From: JAOAFX01 sp965649105
Lineage (GTDB): Bacteria; Hydrothermota; Tepidihabitantia; SM23-42; JAOAFX01
Reading direction: 5' to 3'
Length of the DNA: 64,000 nucleotides
NCBI GenBank assembly: GCA_965649105.1
Contig: CBFGJP010000001.1
Span: forward strand, 1-64,000
Positions 41,355 through 51,639 of this stretch are shown piece by piece. A program made the translations under genes and the position numbers. A model generated the notes under the pieces. That model searched no databases. It was given only the letters and a program-made list of their open reading frames with translations, and had not been told where the DNA came from. Within the stretch, counting starts at the first letter, position 1. Each line of letters begins with the position of its first letter.

Positions 41355-42625
41355 TTAACCAAATATTATTAAAACAGCAATGCCAATAATTAAGGTTATT
41401 ATCGTAAAAGGTAAACCGAGTTTTAAATATTCAAAAAATCCCACCCTTACGCCTTTTTTTCTGCTTATTCAAAAACAATTATATCGGCAACCAAACCAAT
41501 GACCGTAAGATTTCCGGCAAGCGTTGAAGACATAGCCAGCGTAAGCCAAGCAATTTTAGAATTAACTAAGCCTGCAAAGAAATGCGAGAACAGGATCACA
41601 GCTGGCGTATTGCTTATGATATTAGATAAAACTGTGGAGCCCACCGTCAAATTAAAAATTTGGGAAAATTTACCATTGGAAAGATAAATTTTTACATATG
41701 CAAAGATTGATAAAGTAATACCTGATTTCTCCGCGCCCCGCATTACAATAAATAAACCGGCAAAGAATAGAAGCAACTGCCAGTCCATCTCTTCTAATAC
41801 CTTTCTCGGCTTATTGACACCAAACAGAATTCGAAAACATGTAATGGTGATTGCGACATTCTGCGGGCTATAACCCAAACACAAAAAAATCAGCAGCAAA
41901 ACCAAGTTTATAAATGATGCGATAAAAAGTCTTTTCGGAACAACGATTTTATTTTCATTAGATTCAATTTTTATCTTTTTGCCTGCAAAATCATTGTGAT
42001 AAACAAGGCGGATTAGTTAAAAATTTACCAATAATCCTATGATTGAAATCGATGAAAGGATTCTTAGAAACTCCAAAAAAGGAGTTTGGGGAATAAAGAC
42101 CGATAAACATATTTTGTGGATTCCCGATGATCGTCATTGTGCTACCGATATTTGAAGAGGTTGCCAATGCAATTAGATAAGGAATCGGATTTAATTTGAC
42201 TTTTCTCGTAATCTTTAAAACAATTGGTGTAAACAGCAGGGAAATGGTATCATTCATAAAGAGGCTGGCTGTAATTCCTGATAAAACTATTAGAAAAAAC
42301 AAAAGCCCAGAAGCACTTTTTGCCCTGCGCAATATCCACCTTTCAACTGTTTCAAAAAAACCAGATAATTCTATCTACGCGATAATAATCATCATCCTTA
42401 GAATGAACAATATTATATCCAGGTCGATCGCTGCATATGCTTCTTTCAATGAAATAACACCAAAAAACCATCGCCACGGCCCCTAAAAGTGCACTTGCTG
42501 GTCTATTAATATGAATTCCTGGCATATTTGGGATGCCGATTACAATATAGGTTATGGTAAATATATACCTGGACTCATTCAGAAATTTTATCGTTGAAGA
42601 TATGTTGATAAATAATATTTTCGTT
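41355..42625 (-). pseudogene. Decayed ArsB/NhaD-type (IT superfamily) permease
   Basis: Pieces in different frames line up as one ion-transporter permease: a first part (IVIGIPNMPG, ALLGAVAMVF), then LSGFFETVERWIL, NDTISLLFTPIVLKITRK, ATSSNIGSTMTIIGNPQNM, then NNKIVVPKRLF-like linker, LLFFAGLFIVMRGAEKSG and STLAGNLTVIGLVADIIVFE, ending VLIIFG. Reading is broken by a frameshift at an A6 run (42462-42467), an in-frame TAG (42375-42377), a frameshift near 42010, an in-frame TAA (41465-41467) and a shift at a T7 run (41454-41460). There is no recognisable start codon. It once exported arsenite or exchanged Na+/H+; the substrate is unknown. Confidence 0.85.
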
Positions 42626-42848
42626 GTGGTAATTATATTTTAAAAGTCACTTATAATGTATCCTGATTCCCTTTTTCTTTTCCCATCGTCCCACCAAGGA
42701 TTGGTGCGGTGATGAAATAACTGAAAGAAAGCAGAAAAGAATGATGATTGGTGTTTTGAGAGAACTTTCCTATCAAAGATGTCTATTAATTCAAATATTT
42801 TCAATTTGATTCTTCAAGAAAATGGAGTTTAGTCATTAATATATCGTA
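42626..42848. other. Region upstream of glnA with a possible gene remnant
   Basis: On the minus strand about 45 codons are open (roughly 42655-42790) and read like the end of a membrane protein (HSFLLSFSYFITAPILGG, GKEKGN). I cannot name its family and it has no start. Together with the adjacent dead permease it suggests a stretch of decaying DNA. No other feature is seen before the glnA promoter. Confidence 0.35.
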
Positions 42849-42876
42849 TTGACTCTGCCTTTTTTTTGCGTATAAT
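42849..42876 (+). promoter_or_regulatory. Promoter of the glnA operon
   Basis: The -35 TTGACT (42849-42854) and -10 TATAAT (42871-42876) have a 16-bp spacer with eight T followed by GCG. The ATG is 9 nt downstream without a ribosome-binding site. It is nearly identical to the promoter at 28817-28844. Confidence 0.75.
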
Positions 42877-42885
42877 TTAAAAAAT

Positions 42886-44235
42886 ATGAAAAAACAATAT
42901 AATATAAGACAATTAAAAAAACAGTTGATCAAAGAGGAAATAAAATTCATTGATTTAAAGTATTGCACACTTATCGGCACACTGAATCATATCACCATTC
43001 CAATTGAAAGATTTGAAGAAATAATTTCCGAAGGGGTTGGGGTGGACGGTTCAAGCCTGCCCGGTTACAAAGGGGTCCAAAAAGGTGATATGCTCTTGTT
43101 CCCGGATTTAAACACCCTTTTTATAGATCCATTTTTTGAAGATAAGACAGTTTCTTTTTTGTGCAGTGTTTATTTACCTGATAAATGGGTTCCTTACGAA
43201 CGAGATTCAAGAAATATTGCCAAAAAAGCAACAAATTATTTAAAAAAAGTCCTCAATGCCCAGGCATTTTTTCAACCTGAACTTGAATTCTATGTTTTTG
43301 AAAAATGTACCTATGGCGAAGGACCTGGGTACGGGTATTATCGAATTGCATTTGCTGATGAGATAGAAAATAAGATAAACTATCCAATAAGGTATAAAGG
43401 TGGATATCATATTGGTCCGCCGGAAGACCGTTACGCCAATCTGCGCAATGAAATGGTAAAAATACTCAATCAATGTGGAATTAAGGCAAAATATCATCAC
43501 CATGAGGTAGGGGCAAAAGGGCAGCTGGAAATAGAGCTGTTAATGGAACCAATGTTGCAAGCCGCCGATAATCTATTTCTTTCAAAATATCTACTGAAAT
43601 CTCTGGCACAAAGTCGGAATATCTATCTCACATTTATGCCCAAACCATTCATTGGTGAACCTGGAAATGGCCTTCATTTACATCAATATCTTGGCGAAAA
43701 AAATAGCTCACTATTTTATGATTCAAAATCCACGAACAATCTTAGTGAACTGTGTCTAAAATATATCGGGGGAATTCTCCAGCATTCAAGGGCACTCTGT
43801 GCTTTTACAAATCCCAGCACAAATTCTTACAAAAGATTGATCCCCGGATTTGAGGCTCCAACCTATACTGATTTTGCCCTTGGAAGCAGAACATCCGCAA
43901 TCCGTGTTCCCGCATATGTCAGGAACAAAAAAGAACTGGATATAGAATATCGTATTCCTGATGCAACAAGCAATCCATATCTTGCAATGAGTGCAGTCCT
44001 CCTTGCTGGACTTGATGGAATAGAAAATAATCTTAAACCAGATAAAAAAGAAAAATTACCTACCAATTCCTATGAAGCAATAAACGCACTTAAGGAAGAC
44101 CATAAATTCTTGCTAAAAGGCGAGGTATTTAATACCGATCTTATTGAACGATGGATTGAAGTAAAAACTAAAGAATTTGAAGAAGTCCATTTAAGGCCAC
44201 ACCCTTATGAGTTTAATCTCTATTTAGGAATATGA
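42886..44235 (+). CDS. glnA: Glutamine synthetase type I
   Basis: This 449-residue GS makes glutamine from glutamate, ammonia and ATP. It has the beta-grasp N-domain (GVGVDGSSLPGYKGVQKGD) and the catalytic domain with EFYVFE, HHEVGAKGQLEIEL, GNGLHLHQ, NPSTNSYKRLIPGFEAP and SRTSAIRVPAY. The length and the absence of an obvious C-terminal adenylylation Tyr motif suggest the GSI-alpha class, controlled by feedback and not by adenylylation. The next gene overlaps by 4 nt. Confidence 0.96.
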   Translation: MKKQYNIRQLKKQLIKEEIKFIDLKYCTLIGTLNHITIPIERFEEIISEGVGVDGSSLPGYKGVQKGDMLLFPDLNTLFIDPFFEDKTVSFLCSVYLPDKWVPYERDSRNIAKKATNYLKKVLNAQAFFQPELEFYVFEKCTYGEGPGYGYYRIAFADEIENKINYPIRYKGGYHIGPPEDRYANLRNEMVKILNQCGIKAKYHHHEVGAKGQLEIELLMEPMLQAADNLFLSKYLLKSLAQSRNIYLTFMPKPFIGEPGNGLHLHQYLGEKNSSLFYDSKSTNNLSELCLKYIGGILQHSRALCAFTNPSTNSYKRLIPGFEAPTYTDFALGSRTSAIRVPAYVRNKKELDIEYRIPDATSNPYLAMSAVLLAGLDGIENNLKPDKKEKLPTNSYEAINALKEDHKFLLKGEVFNTDLIERWIEVKTKEFEEVHLRPHPYEFNLYLGI

Positions 44236-45239
44236 AAAAAACAATCAAAATCGGAATTGTTGGTTGCGGGGCTCACGCTCAGATTGCCCACATTCCTGTT
44301 TTTAAAAAGAACAATGATTGCAATTTGATCGCATTGTGCGACACCGATACCCAAAAGGTTGAACAACTTGCAAATAAGTACAGCATCCCAAAGAGATACG
44401 GCGACTTTCAAGAGATGATAGAAGATAAAGAGATAGATGCGTTAGTAATCTCTACACCCAATTATCTTCACGCACCCATGACCATCGCTGCGCTGAAATT
44501 TGGCAAGGATGTCCTCTGTGAAAACCCAATGGCGATAAGCCTCAACGAGGCACAGGAAGTCGTGAAAGTTTCCCGGCAGACTAAAAAGCAGGTGGCGGTC
44601 GCACTTACGGGCCGATTCAGGCCCGATGTTCAAACATTAAAAAAATTCATCAAGGAAGGCGAGCTCGGAGATGTATACTATCTAAAAGCCGGATGGCTTT
44701 TAGGGATGAAAGAATGGGTCCTTTCTGACTGGCGGTTGGATCTCTTGAAAAGTGGTGGCGGTGCCTTTTTAACGCTTGGCACCCAGATTCTCGCCATTGC
44801 CACCCATTTTCTTGAAGATAAAGAAGTGGATACAATTTTCGGCTCTATGCACAAAAAAGAATCGGATACAAAAGTGGAAGACACCGCTTTATGTATAATC
44901 AACTACAAAGATGGCACCCTGCTTACAATTGAGGTGGGCTGGTCGCTATTGTTTGATAAAGATTTTTTATATTGCAATATATTTGGCAGAAAAGGCGGAG
45001 CATTACTCAATCCATTAAAAATTCATAAAGAGTTGCATAATGAACTGGTAAATGTTACCCCATCGATCCCGGTTAAAAATTTTTATAAGGTTGCCTGTGA
45101 GCTCCAGGCACAATTTTTTATTGATGCTATCAGAAAAAATACAAATCCGCCCTTTACTGCTGAAGATGGATTGTTCGTTGCGCGTGTCACCGATGCCTTT
45201 TATGAATCAGCAAATAAAAATAAAATGGTAAAGATTTAA
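44232..45239 (+). CDS. Gfo/Idh/MocA-family oxidoreductase
   Basis: This 335-residue NAD(P)-dependent dehydrogenase has a Rossmann domain with GIVGCGAHAQIAHIP, LCDTDTQKVEQLA and ISTPNYLHAPMTIAAL. The usual EKP motif is ENP (CENPMAISLNEA), so the conserved lysine is replaced by Asn, which may weaken hydride-transfer chemistry. The C-terminal domain begins near residue 125 (TGRFRPDV). Substrate, probably a sugar or cyclitol, is not visible. It is coupled to glnA by a 4-nt overlap and followed by lnt after 9 nt. Confidence 0.9.
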   Translation: MKKTIKIGIVGCGAHAQIAHIPVFKKNNDCNLIALCDTDTQKVEQLANKYSIPKRYGDFQEMIEDKEIDALVISTPNYLHAPMTIAALKFGKDVLCENPMAISLNEAQEVVKVSRQTKKQVAVALTGRFRPDVQTLKKFIKEGELGDVYYLKAGWLLGMKEWVLSDWRLDLLKSGGGAFLTLGTQILAIATHFLEDKEVDTIFGSMHKKESDTKVEDTALCIINYKDGTLLTIEVGWSLLFDKDFLYCNIFGRKGGALLNPLKIHKELHNELVNVTPSIPVKNFYKVACELQAQFFIDAIRKNTNPPFTAEDGLFVARVTDAFYESANKNKMVKI

Positions 45240-45248
45240 AAATGTCGA

Positions 45249-46718
45249 ATGAAAAAAATTTTTTTAATATTACTCTCATCAGTTCTGTTGTCGCTTTCCT
45301 TCCATCCGCTCGGGCTCTATTTTCTTGCCTGGGTTGGACTAATTCCCCTCCTTTTTGTAGCATATAATTCAAATCTTTCAAAAACTTTCCTTTACGGTTT
45401 GCTCTTTGGCTTTTTATTCTGCCTTTTTTCTCTCTTCTGGATTATATTTCTCCAGATCGGAGTTAGTATAAAATTGTTAATGGTGTTAGGAATGGTATTG
45501 ATGTTTTTATATATCGGTTTATATATTGCTACAGGATTGTTATTTTCAAAAATAATTGGACTCTGGTCATTACCTTTTATCTGGGCAGGTCTTGAATATC
45601 TAAAAGGTCTCGGGGAACTCGGTTTTCCCTGGCTTTCGTTGGGTTATTCTCAGGCACGCTATCCTTTAATTATTCAGCAGGCTTCTATTTATGGAGTATA
45701 TGGGGTATCTTTCTGGTTGGTTCTTCTAAATGTAGCATTTTTTTATTTTCTACTCAATAGAAACAAAAAAAATATTTTTATAATTCTTTTGGTCTGGCTA
45801 TTACCCATTTTGTTCGGATATATCAGATTGCATAATAAACCAAAAGTTACAAAAGAGATCACCGTAGGCATTGTCCAACCAAACATTGACCCAAATTTAA
45901 AATTTACCTGCCCAATGCGTGATGAAACATTTCGCCGGCTCTTAAGGCTTTCGGAAATGTGTCAGGAAAAAAATCCGGATAAAAAACTTTCTTTAATTGT
46001 CTGGCCCGAGACCGCGACTCCAATATTCATCAAAGCCCCGGGCGCTTATCAGGACTCGGTAATGGCTTTGGCAAATCGGCTTGAAGTCTCAATCCTCACA
46101 GGAACACCTATCTACGATCGGAAAATAAATGAGATTTACAATGGAGCCGTCATCATTGAACCCAAAAAGGGTATAACCCAGGAATACAAAAAAATCCACC
46201 TTGTCCCGTTCGGTGAGCATATACCATTTGATAAATATATCCCGCTATTTAGAAAAATTGATTTTGGGGAGGGTGATTATTCACCCGGAAATGAATATAC
46301 AATCTTTTCTACCAATGATGTAAAGTTATCCTGTCTTATCTGTTTTGAGTCAATATTCCCTGAAATCTCAAGAACATTTGTAAAAAATGGCGCTCAGTTA
46401 CTTGCCAATATCACCAATGACGGCTGGTTTGGCAAAATTTCTGGACCCCAGCAGCATAATGATATGGCGATTTTAAGGACAGTTGAAACTGGTGTTTCGC
46501 TGGTGCGCAGCGCCAATACGGGTATATCAATGGTGGTAGACCAGTTTGGAAGGATACAAAAAGAAACACCCCTCTTTACCGAAGATATAATAACCTTTTC
46601 TTTACCCCATTTTAACATCCCAACAATCTATCTTATTATTGGCGATTCGTTCTGGTTAATCTGCCTTTTATTAGTACCATTCTTTGCTGCCTATAAAATT
46701 TTTATACGCAACCATTAG
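45249..46718 (+). CDS. lnt: Apolipoprotein N-acyltransferase
   Basis: This 489-residue inner-membrane enzyme adds the third acyl chain to lipoproteins. Several N-terminal membrane helices (about 1-200) precede a nitrilase-type domain with the Glu-Lys-Cys triad in IVWPETATP, EYKKIHLVPFGEHIP and CLICFESIFPE, plus NITNDGWFG and RTVETGVSLVRSANTGIS. A final helix anchors the C-terminus. Lnt implies a Gram-negative envelope with triacylated lipoproteins, consistent with the lipoproteins in this window. It is the last gene of the glnA operon. Confidence 0.96.
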   Translation: MKKIFLILLSSVLLSLSFHPLGLYFLAWVGLIPLLFVAYNSNLSKTFLYGLLFGFLFCLFSLFWIIFLQIGVSIKLLMVLGMVLMFLYIGLYIATGLLFSKIIGLWSLPFIWAGLEYLKGLGELGFPWLSLGYSQARYPLIIQQASIYGVYGVSFWLVLLNVAFFYFLLNRNKKNIFIILLVWLLPILFGYIRLHNKPKVTKEITVGIVQPNIDPNLKFTCPMRDETFRRLLRLSEMCQEKNPDKKLSLIVWPETATPIFIKAPGAYQDSVMALANRLEVSILTGTPIYDRKINEIYNGAVIIEPKKGITQEYKKIHLVPFGEHIPFDKYIPLFRKIDFGEGDYSPGNEYTIFSTNDVKLSCLICFESIFPEISRTFVKNGAQLLANITNDGWFGKISGPQQHNDMAILRTVETGVSLVRSANTGISMVVDQFGRIQKETPLFTEDIITFSLPHFNIPTIYLIIGDSFWLICLLLVPFFAAYKIFIRNH

Positions 46719-46734
46719 ATTTAATTTTTCAAAT

Positions 46735-46760
46735 AAAAAAGCCCCTTCATCAGAAGGGGC
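46735..46760 (-). terminator. Terminator between lnt and the decayed secreted-protein gene
   Basis: A perfect 7-bp stem GCCCCTT/AAGGGGC (46741-46747 and 46754-46760) with a 6-nt loop is followed on the minus strand by a run of six T. It terminates leftward transcripts of the secreted-protein gene and may also stop lnt transcripts. Confidence 0.85.
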
Positions 46761-46786
46761 TTCTCACAATCAATTGCTATGATTAT

Positions 46787-49700
46787 TTATTTTACCATTA
46801 GCACTTTATTTGTCATGCGCCGCCCCTCGGTATTCATCCGAATAAAATAGACACCGTTGGGCAATTTTCGGTCATTATCATCAAATCCGTTCCAGATTGT
46901 CGTATACAACCCTTGCTCAACCCTTGTCTTGACTATAGTCTTTACCTGCTGTCCTGCAATATTATATATTACAATCTCAACATCAGAAGTCTGTGGTATT
47001 CCATAATTTATCACTAATTTTTCTGAAAAAGAATTAGGCTGGGTTTCAAAAAAATATTGACTTATTAAATCCTTATTTGCCTCATTTATGCCCACATTGA
47101 AGTCCAGAATAAAGTCATCAATGTATCACCACATTTCATTATTCGCACTGTAATGGAAGGCGAATCGAACATCATTTTCACCCTGTACATAGGATGTTAC
47201 ATCCACGGACTTGTAACTTGAATCATCGGCATTAGAATAGAAATGAATTTGCTGCCAGGTCAAACCATCATCGGTGCTCACGAGGACTCTACCCGAATCT
47301 AAACGGGTAGTTGCTAAATCATTGTAGTAATGCCAGTAATTGAGCGTATAGGTACTACTGTTGGTGCAATCAAAGCGCGGCGAAATAAGCCAATCATCAT
47401 GGGTCTCAACCGGTGAAAAATATACCCTTGCCACGATCCGTGCTGGACTTGTTGAAGTATAACGATGCCAGTCATTATTATCAGTAACGGGCGGTGTTTG
47501 CGAACCACCGTCAATTATATACCAGCCGCAGAACGGTGGCTCAGTGGAATTGTTCCAGAGTTCATCAAAGTTTTTTGAGTATGGTGGGGTATGTGAATAA
47601 GGACATACTGTAATTACCCTAACGATTGTATCATTTTGAGGATTCTGGTCTCCTGACATTTTTGTCCCGAACCAGATTGTATTATCGCCCGCGGTCGTCG
47701 GGACAAATTGTTGAGTAAAGGAATAATTAGCAATCTGACTAATCTCAAGATAACCGGTCCAGTTTTCAAAAGTCGTATCGGCACCACCGGTCGCATAAAA
47801 AACCTGGAGTGATGTAACCGGATTAAACCCAAAATTCTTAATCGTAACGCTTACATTTATTGGTTTACCGATCACGAATGGCTTTGGTCCCATTGTCGCA
47901 GTAATGATTCCGGCATCATTGTTGTATGCCGTTGGTGCCGTGGTGTACGCTCGGACAGAATCTATAAACATATTGTTTCCGTAACCACTCCGAGCACGGA
48001 ATGCGAGATACAGATTACGGTTGGCAGGGAAGTCACCCACTTCTACATCATGGACATACCAGCCAGCAGTAGGATTGTATCTATGGAATGCGGCGACCGG
48101 TGTATAAAGAGTGTCATTATAAGAGAATTCAACGATGATTGAGTCCGGATTGCCCTGATTACCGGCGTCATGATACATATAGAAACGGAGCATAAGTTTT
48201 TTGTTCTGCGGTCCGATATTAATCCGATGGGTACGGAGCCGAACACCCGAGCCACTGCTCGCATTATAAGAAGGATAACCCGCCATTGCATAACCTTCAA
48301 GTGGGGTACAGACTGGATTCGTCCCATTTGTATATCTAGCCCAGTTATATGTTCCGGCAAGGATTATCCGCCACCAAGTCTCGGGCGTATTGCCCGGTGG
48401 TGAAAATGTAGCATTAGTCGGTGGGAATGGTATGGCATTAAAATTTGATGCCACCATTGTGCTTTCATCATAGACTTCAACATGGAGTTTTGTGGTATCA
48501 TTGACCGGGTTATCATCACCGTATAGATTTGTATAGACATAAAGAGTGTTTATACCAAGAAAATTCATTATTAGATGAATCTTCAGCGAATCGCATCCCC
48601 CTGGCGGCAATGTTCCAGAATAATTTGCAACACCACTAATTGGATTATTTTTGAAACTGTATTGAACCGGGAAGCCACTCTGCGGATTTGAACCCGAATT
48701 ATATATGGTCACGACTAAGGTATCGTTTGCCATTCTTATTGAAGTAGGATTCTTTAACCGAAAATAATATGTTCCAATATCATTCATTAGATCAACCTGT
48801 TCAATTTCCACGAGTGAACCGCCACCCGAAAGTACAATTTCCTGATTAAAATTTCGGAATCGGTTGATATCTCCGATAACCACCCCATAATCACTCTGAG
48901 ATGTGACCGATTTTTGCAAACCCCTGATCCAGGCCGTGCCATTGGGTGCATACCAGAAGATATAAGGTATTGCCGAGGTACTGGTTCCACCGCTCAGAAC
49001 AAGCTCTGCATCAGGATTATCAGTTAATATATCGCCGATAGCAATGCAATTATCTGAGGAACCCCAGGTCGTAGTCCAGAACCAGGCAACCCCATACCAG
49101 GTTGCGCCGGTCCAGTTCCAGATCGAAACCTGATAAGTAGGTGTGCCATTCCAGTATAACTGCCAGAGTCGCGATGCACCAACCACATAGACCTCATTTC
49201 CCGAAATACTAGTTATATGCGATACCCCTGGCTGCGACTGTACCACCCAAAAGGATTCTCGTTGTATCCCAGGCCGAACCGCTCCATAGAACTCTCATTA
49301 TTCCGCACTTGGAGAAGTCTGGGCAATATTGATATAAAAATCCCTGGTTGCGGGATTATTGTCGCCGTCTCCGAAGACAATATCATTTATTGCGCTATTC
49401 ACCGAAAATGAATCGCGGTCTGCCCAGTTTGATCCATCCCATTCAAACCAGATAAGTCGATAAGGTGTGGCAGAATGGCCCGTAACAATATCGGTATATT
49501 CATCTCCATCCACATCCCCACCGCCACTCCATATGTGGTACTACCACTCGTAAATGAATAAGGTGTTTCAATACGAAAACCATTTTTGACAAAGCCCGTG
49601 CCCATCATGTCTGTAGCCATGACAAGAAATCTTGTCCCACCTGATTGGACCGTTATTATTCTCAAAGTATCATCCGTGCTTCCTTTGAAATATTTGCCAT

Positions 49701-49902
49701 AGGCAACCTTTCTCGTCAAATTAGAAGTACTCCCGGTCCAAACCCGGTTGGAATCATATACTGGCGCCGGCAATCTCACTGATGTGCCGGCATCGTTTGC
49801 CCTTAGAATCTCTATATTCTGAATCGTTATATTCTCTTTTGCATATAATAGAATGAAAGAAGAAAACAGACATCCTATTAATAGTTTTTTGACTATCTTC
49901 AT
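46787..49902 (-). pseudogene. Disrupted secreted protein with FG-GAP-like start and type IX-like sorting domain
   Basis: The gene starts normally (ATG at 49902, signal peptide ending LLYAKE, good ribosome-binding site) and would encode roughly 1,030 residues. They include an FG-GAP-like N-terminal region (DGDEYTDIVTGH), CARDB-like repeats (IVTVRVxxxN-type, for example PFVIGKPINVSVTIKNFG), a MAM-like carbohydrate-binding region (WRIILAGTYNWARYTNG, DDWLISPRFDC) and a sorting domain ending NKVLMVK. It is broken by a frameshift near 49516-49525, a pair of compensating shifts near 49300 and 49245, and an in-frame TGA at 47126-47128 exactly where NEMWWYIDDF expects Trp. It is either a pseudogene or a stretch with several consensus errors. 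Confidence 0.8.
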
Positions 49903-49968
49903 ACATATAATACCTCCTCTCCTTTATATAAGTTTAACCATTTATAAATATCAATACTGCGATAATTC

Positions 49969-49996
49969 TTGACTTTTTCATAAAATTGCTTAATAT
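49969..49996 (+). promoter_or_regulatory. Promoter of the rsmI-hflX operon (leaderless type)
   Basis: The -35 TTGACT (49969-49974) and -10 TAATAT (49991-49996) have a 16-bp spacer and 6 nt to the ATG at 50003, with no ribosome-binding site. Confidence 0.6.
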
Positions 49997-50002
49997 TATA
50001 TT

Positions 50003-50956
50003 ATGAAATTGCCTAAGGGCAGACCGATACTTGAGAATACACGTCTTGAATTTATCAATCTTGATAATGTATTGACGGCATCAAAGCGTGAAAGGGCACA
50101 CCGTATTTCAGGATACATTTCTATTATTTATCCCGAAATGGAAGAGTTAATATTCTTAAAACAGGGCGAACCATTCAATGCTGCAAGATTGAGTTTAAAA
50201 GAAAGAAATATAATTTCAATATCCGAGGTCATTGAAAAGGCGAAAAAGGCAACTTCAGGGATTCTATCTGAATATGCAACAGATGAAATCCTGCTCAATA
50301 TGATTATAACCTCAATCACAAACCAACCGATAAAAGCGGGGATTGATCTCAATAGACTTCAACCCAAAATTCTTATAGATAAACTTAAGTCGACAAAATT
50401 TGATGGTTTTATATGGATAAAATCAGGCATTGAAGAATCTTTTATTGCCTTCAAACAGGGTGAACTACTGGGACTTTATGCCGCGGGAACCAATGAAAAA
50501 ATTCAGGATGAAAAAACCGTTTTCAGCTATTTGACTAAACCAAATGTAAAAATATCAATCTTCGACCACATTGAAGTTATTGTACCGGTTCAAGCAACTC
50601 CTGCACAGGTTGAAATGTTTTGCAAAATAATCTCAGCGATGCTGAGAAAATACGCAAGACCACTTGGCAACACAATGGTGCTTAAAACGGTCATTATGGC
50701 CAAAGCAACTGCCCAGAAAGAATATCCCTTCATTAGCGAATTCCAGATTGATGCTGATTTCAATATTTCGGCAAAACTTGTCATTGAACCAAGGTTGCTT
50801 TCGCGCGGAATTGCCCGCTGGTTGGATTTAATCTTCGAATCTTTTTCGACACTATTGGGCAAAGAAAGTGAAAATATCGCCAAAAAAGTCCTCAATGATT
50901 ATCGTTTTGCCTTGATGTCTTTAAACTTTTTTGATTATACAAAATTAAAACTTTAA
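50003..50956 (+). CDS. Hypothetical cytoplasmic protein with a duplicated segment
   Basis: I do not recognise a family in this 317-residue protein. Two segments look related: ISGYISIIYPEMEELIFLKQ (near 35) and FDGFIWIKSGIEESFIAFKQ (near 133), each followed by GE and a short loop. This strand-turn-strand pattern recalls DUF4388/PATAN-like domains of signalling proteins, but the match is weak. There is no signal peptide or membrane helix. It is the first gene of an operon and its stop overlaps the rsmI start. Confidence 0.65.
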   Translation: MKLPKGRPILENTRLEFINLDNVLTASKRERAHRISGYISIIYPEMEELIFLKQGEPFNAARLSLKERNIISISEVIEKAKKATSGILSEYATDEILLNMIITSITNQPIKAGIDLNRLQPKILIDKLKSTKFDGFIWIKSGIEESFIAFKQGELLGLYAAGTNEKIQDEKTVFSYLTKPNVKISIFDHIEVIVPVQATPAQVEMFCKIISAMLRKYARPLGNTMVLKTVIMAKATAQKEYPFISEFQIDADFNISAKLVIEPRLLSRGIARWLDLIFESFSTLLGKESENIAKKVLNDYRFALMSLNFFDYTKLKL

Positions 50957-51639
50957 TGCCCCTTTTTATAGTAGCGACTCCGATAGGGAATCTTGAAGAT
51001 ATAACTATCCGAGCAATAAAAACTCTAAATGAAGTAGATCTTATTGCTTGTGAAGATACAAGGCGGGCAAAGATAATTTTAAAAAAATATAATATTAAAA
51101 AGAGTCTGATTTCTTATTATGATCGAATCGAAAAAAAGAGAACACCAGAATTATTAAAATTATTAAATGAAGGGAAAAAAATTGCGCTCATCTGCAATGC
51201 GGGAACACCTTTAATATCGGATCCCGGTTATGTTTTGGTTAAAGAAGCGGTTTCAAAAAACATCCCGGTAATCTCCGTGCCCGGTCCCTCAATACCCATC
51301 GCGGCACTTGTGGTCTCTGGATTACCAATTAATCGTTTTATATTTGAAGGATTTCTACCGAAAAAGAAAAAACAGCGCGAAAAAATTTTTGAAGCATTAA
51401 AAACCGAAACAAGACCAGCGATAATATTAGAATCACCACATCGAGTCATTAAAACGTTGAACGAGATGAGCGCGATCCTTCCGAATAGAAAAATCGTCCT
51501 TGTTCGTGAATTGACTAAATATTATGAAGAAATTTTGAGGGGAACAATCGATGAGGTCTTAAAAAGTCTAAAGACTGATTGTGGAGAATTTACAATAATA
51601 GTTGCAGGTAAAGATGAAAAAGATAAAGGCACTGTATAA
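50956..51639 (+). CDS. rsmI: 16S rRNA (cytidine-1402-2'-O)-methyltransferase
   Basis: This 227-residue SAM enzyme modifies C1402 of 16S rRNA. Family motifs are FIVATPIGNLEDITIRAI, CEDTRRAKIIL, ICNAGTPLISDPGY, VPGPSIPIAALVVSGLP and ILESPHRVIKTL. It lacks the longer C-terminal domain of some homologues. Its ATG shares a base with the previous stop and its last 26 nt overlap the phosphatidyltransferase gene. Confidence 0.96.
   Translation: MPLFIVATPIGNLEDITIRAIKTLNEVDLIACEDTRRAKIILKKYNIKKSLISYYDRIEKKRTPELLKLLNEGKKIALICNAGTPLISDPGYVLVKEAVSKNIPVISVPGPSIPIAALVVSGLPINRFIFEGFLPKKKKQREKIFEALKTETRPAIILESPHRVIKTLNEMSAILPNRKIVLVRELTKYYEEILRGTIDEVLKSLKTDCGEFTIIVAGKDEKDKGTV

Noticed and set aside
47126..47128. 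TGA read as tryptophan or selenocysteine
   Set aside because: Several intact genes in the window (for example 20783-21385 and 33836-34495) end in TGA, no SECIS-like hairpin is seen, and the same gene carries frameshifts.
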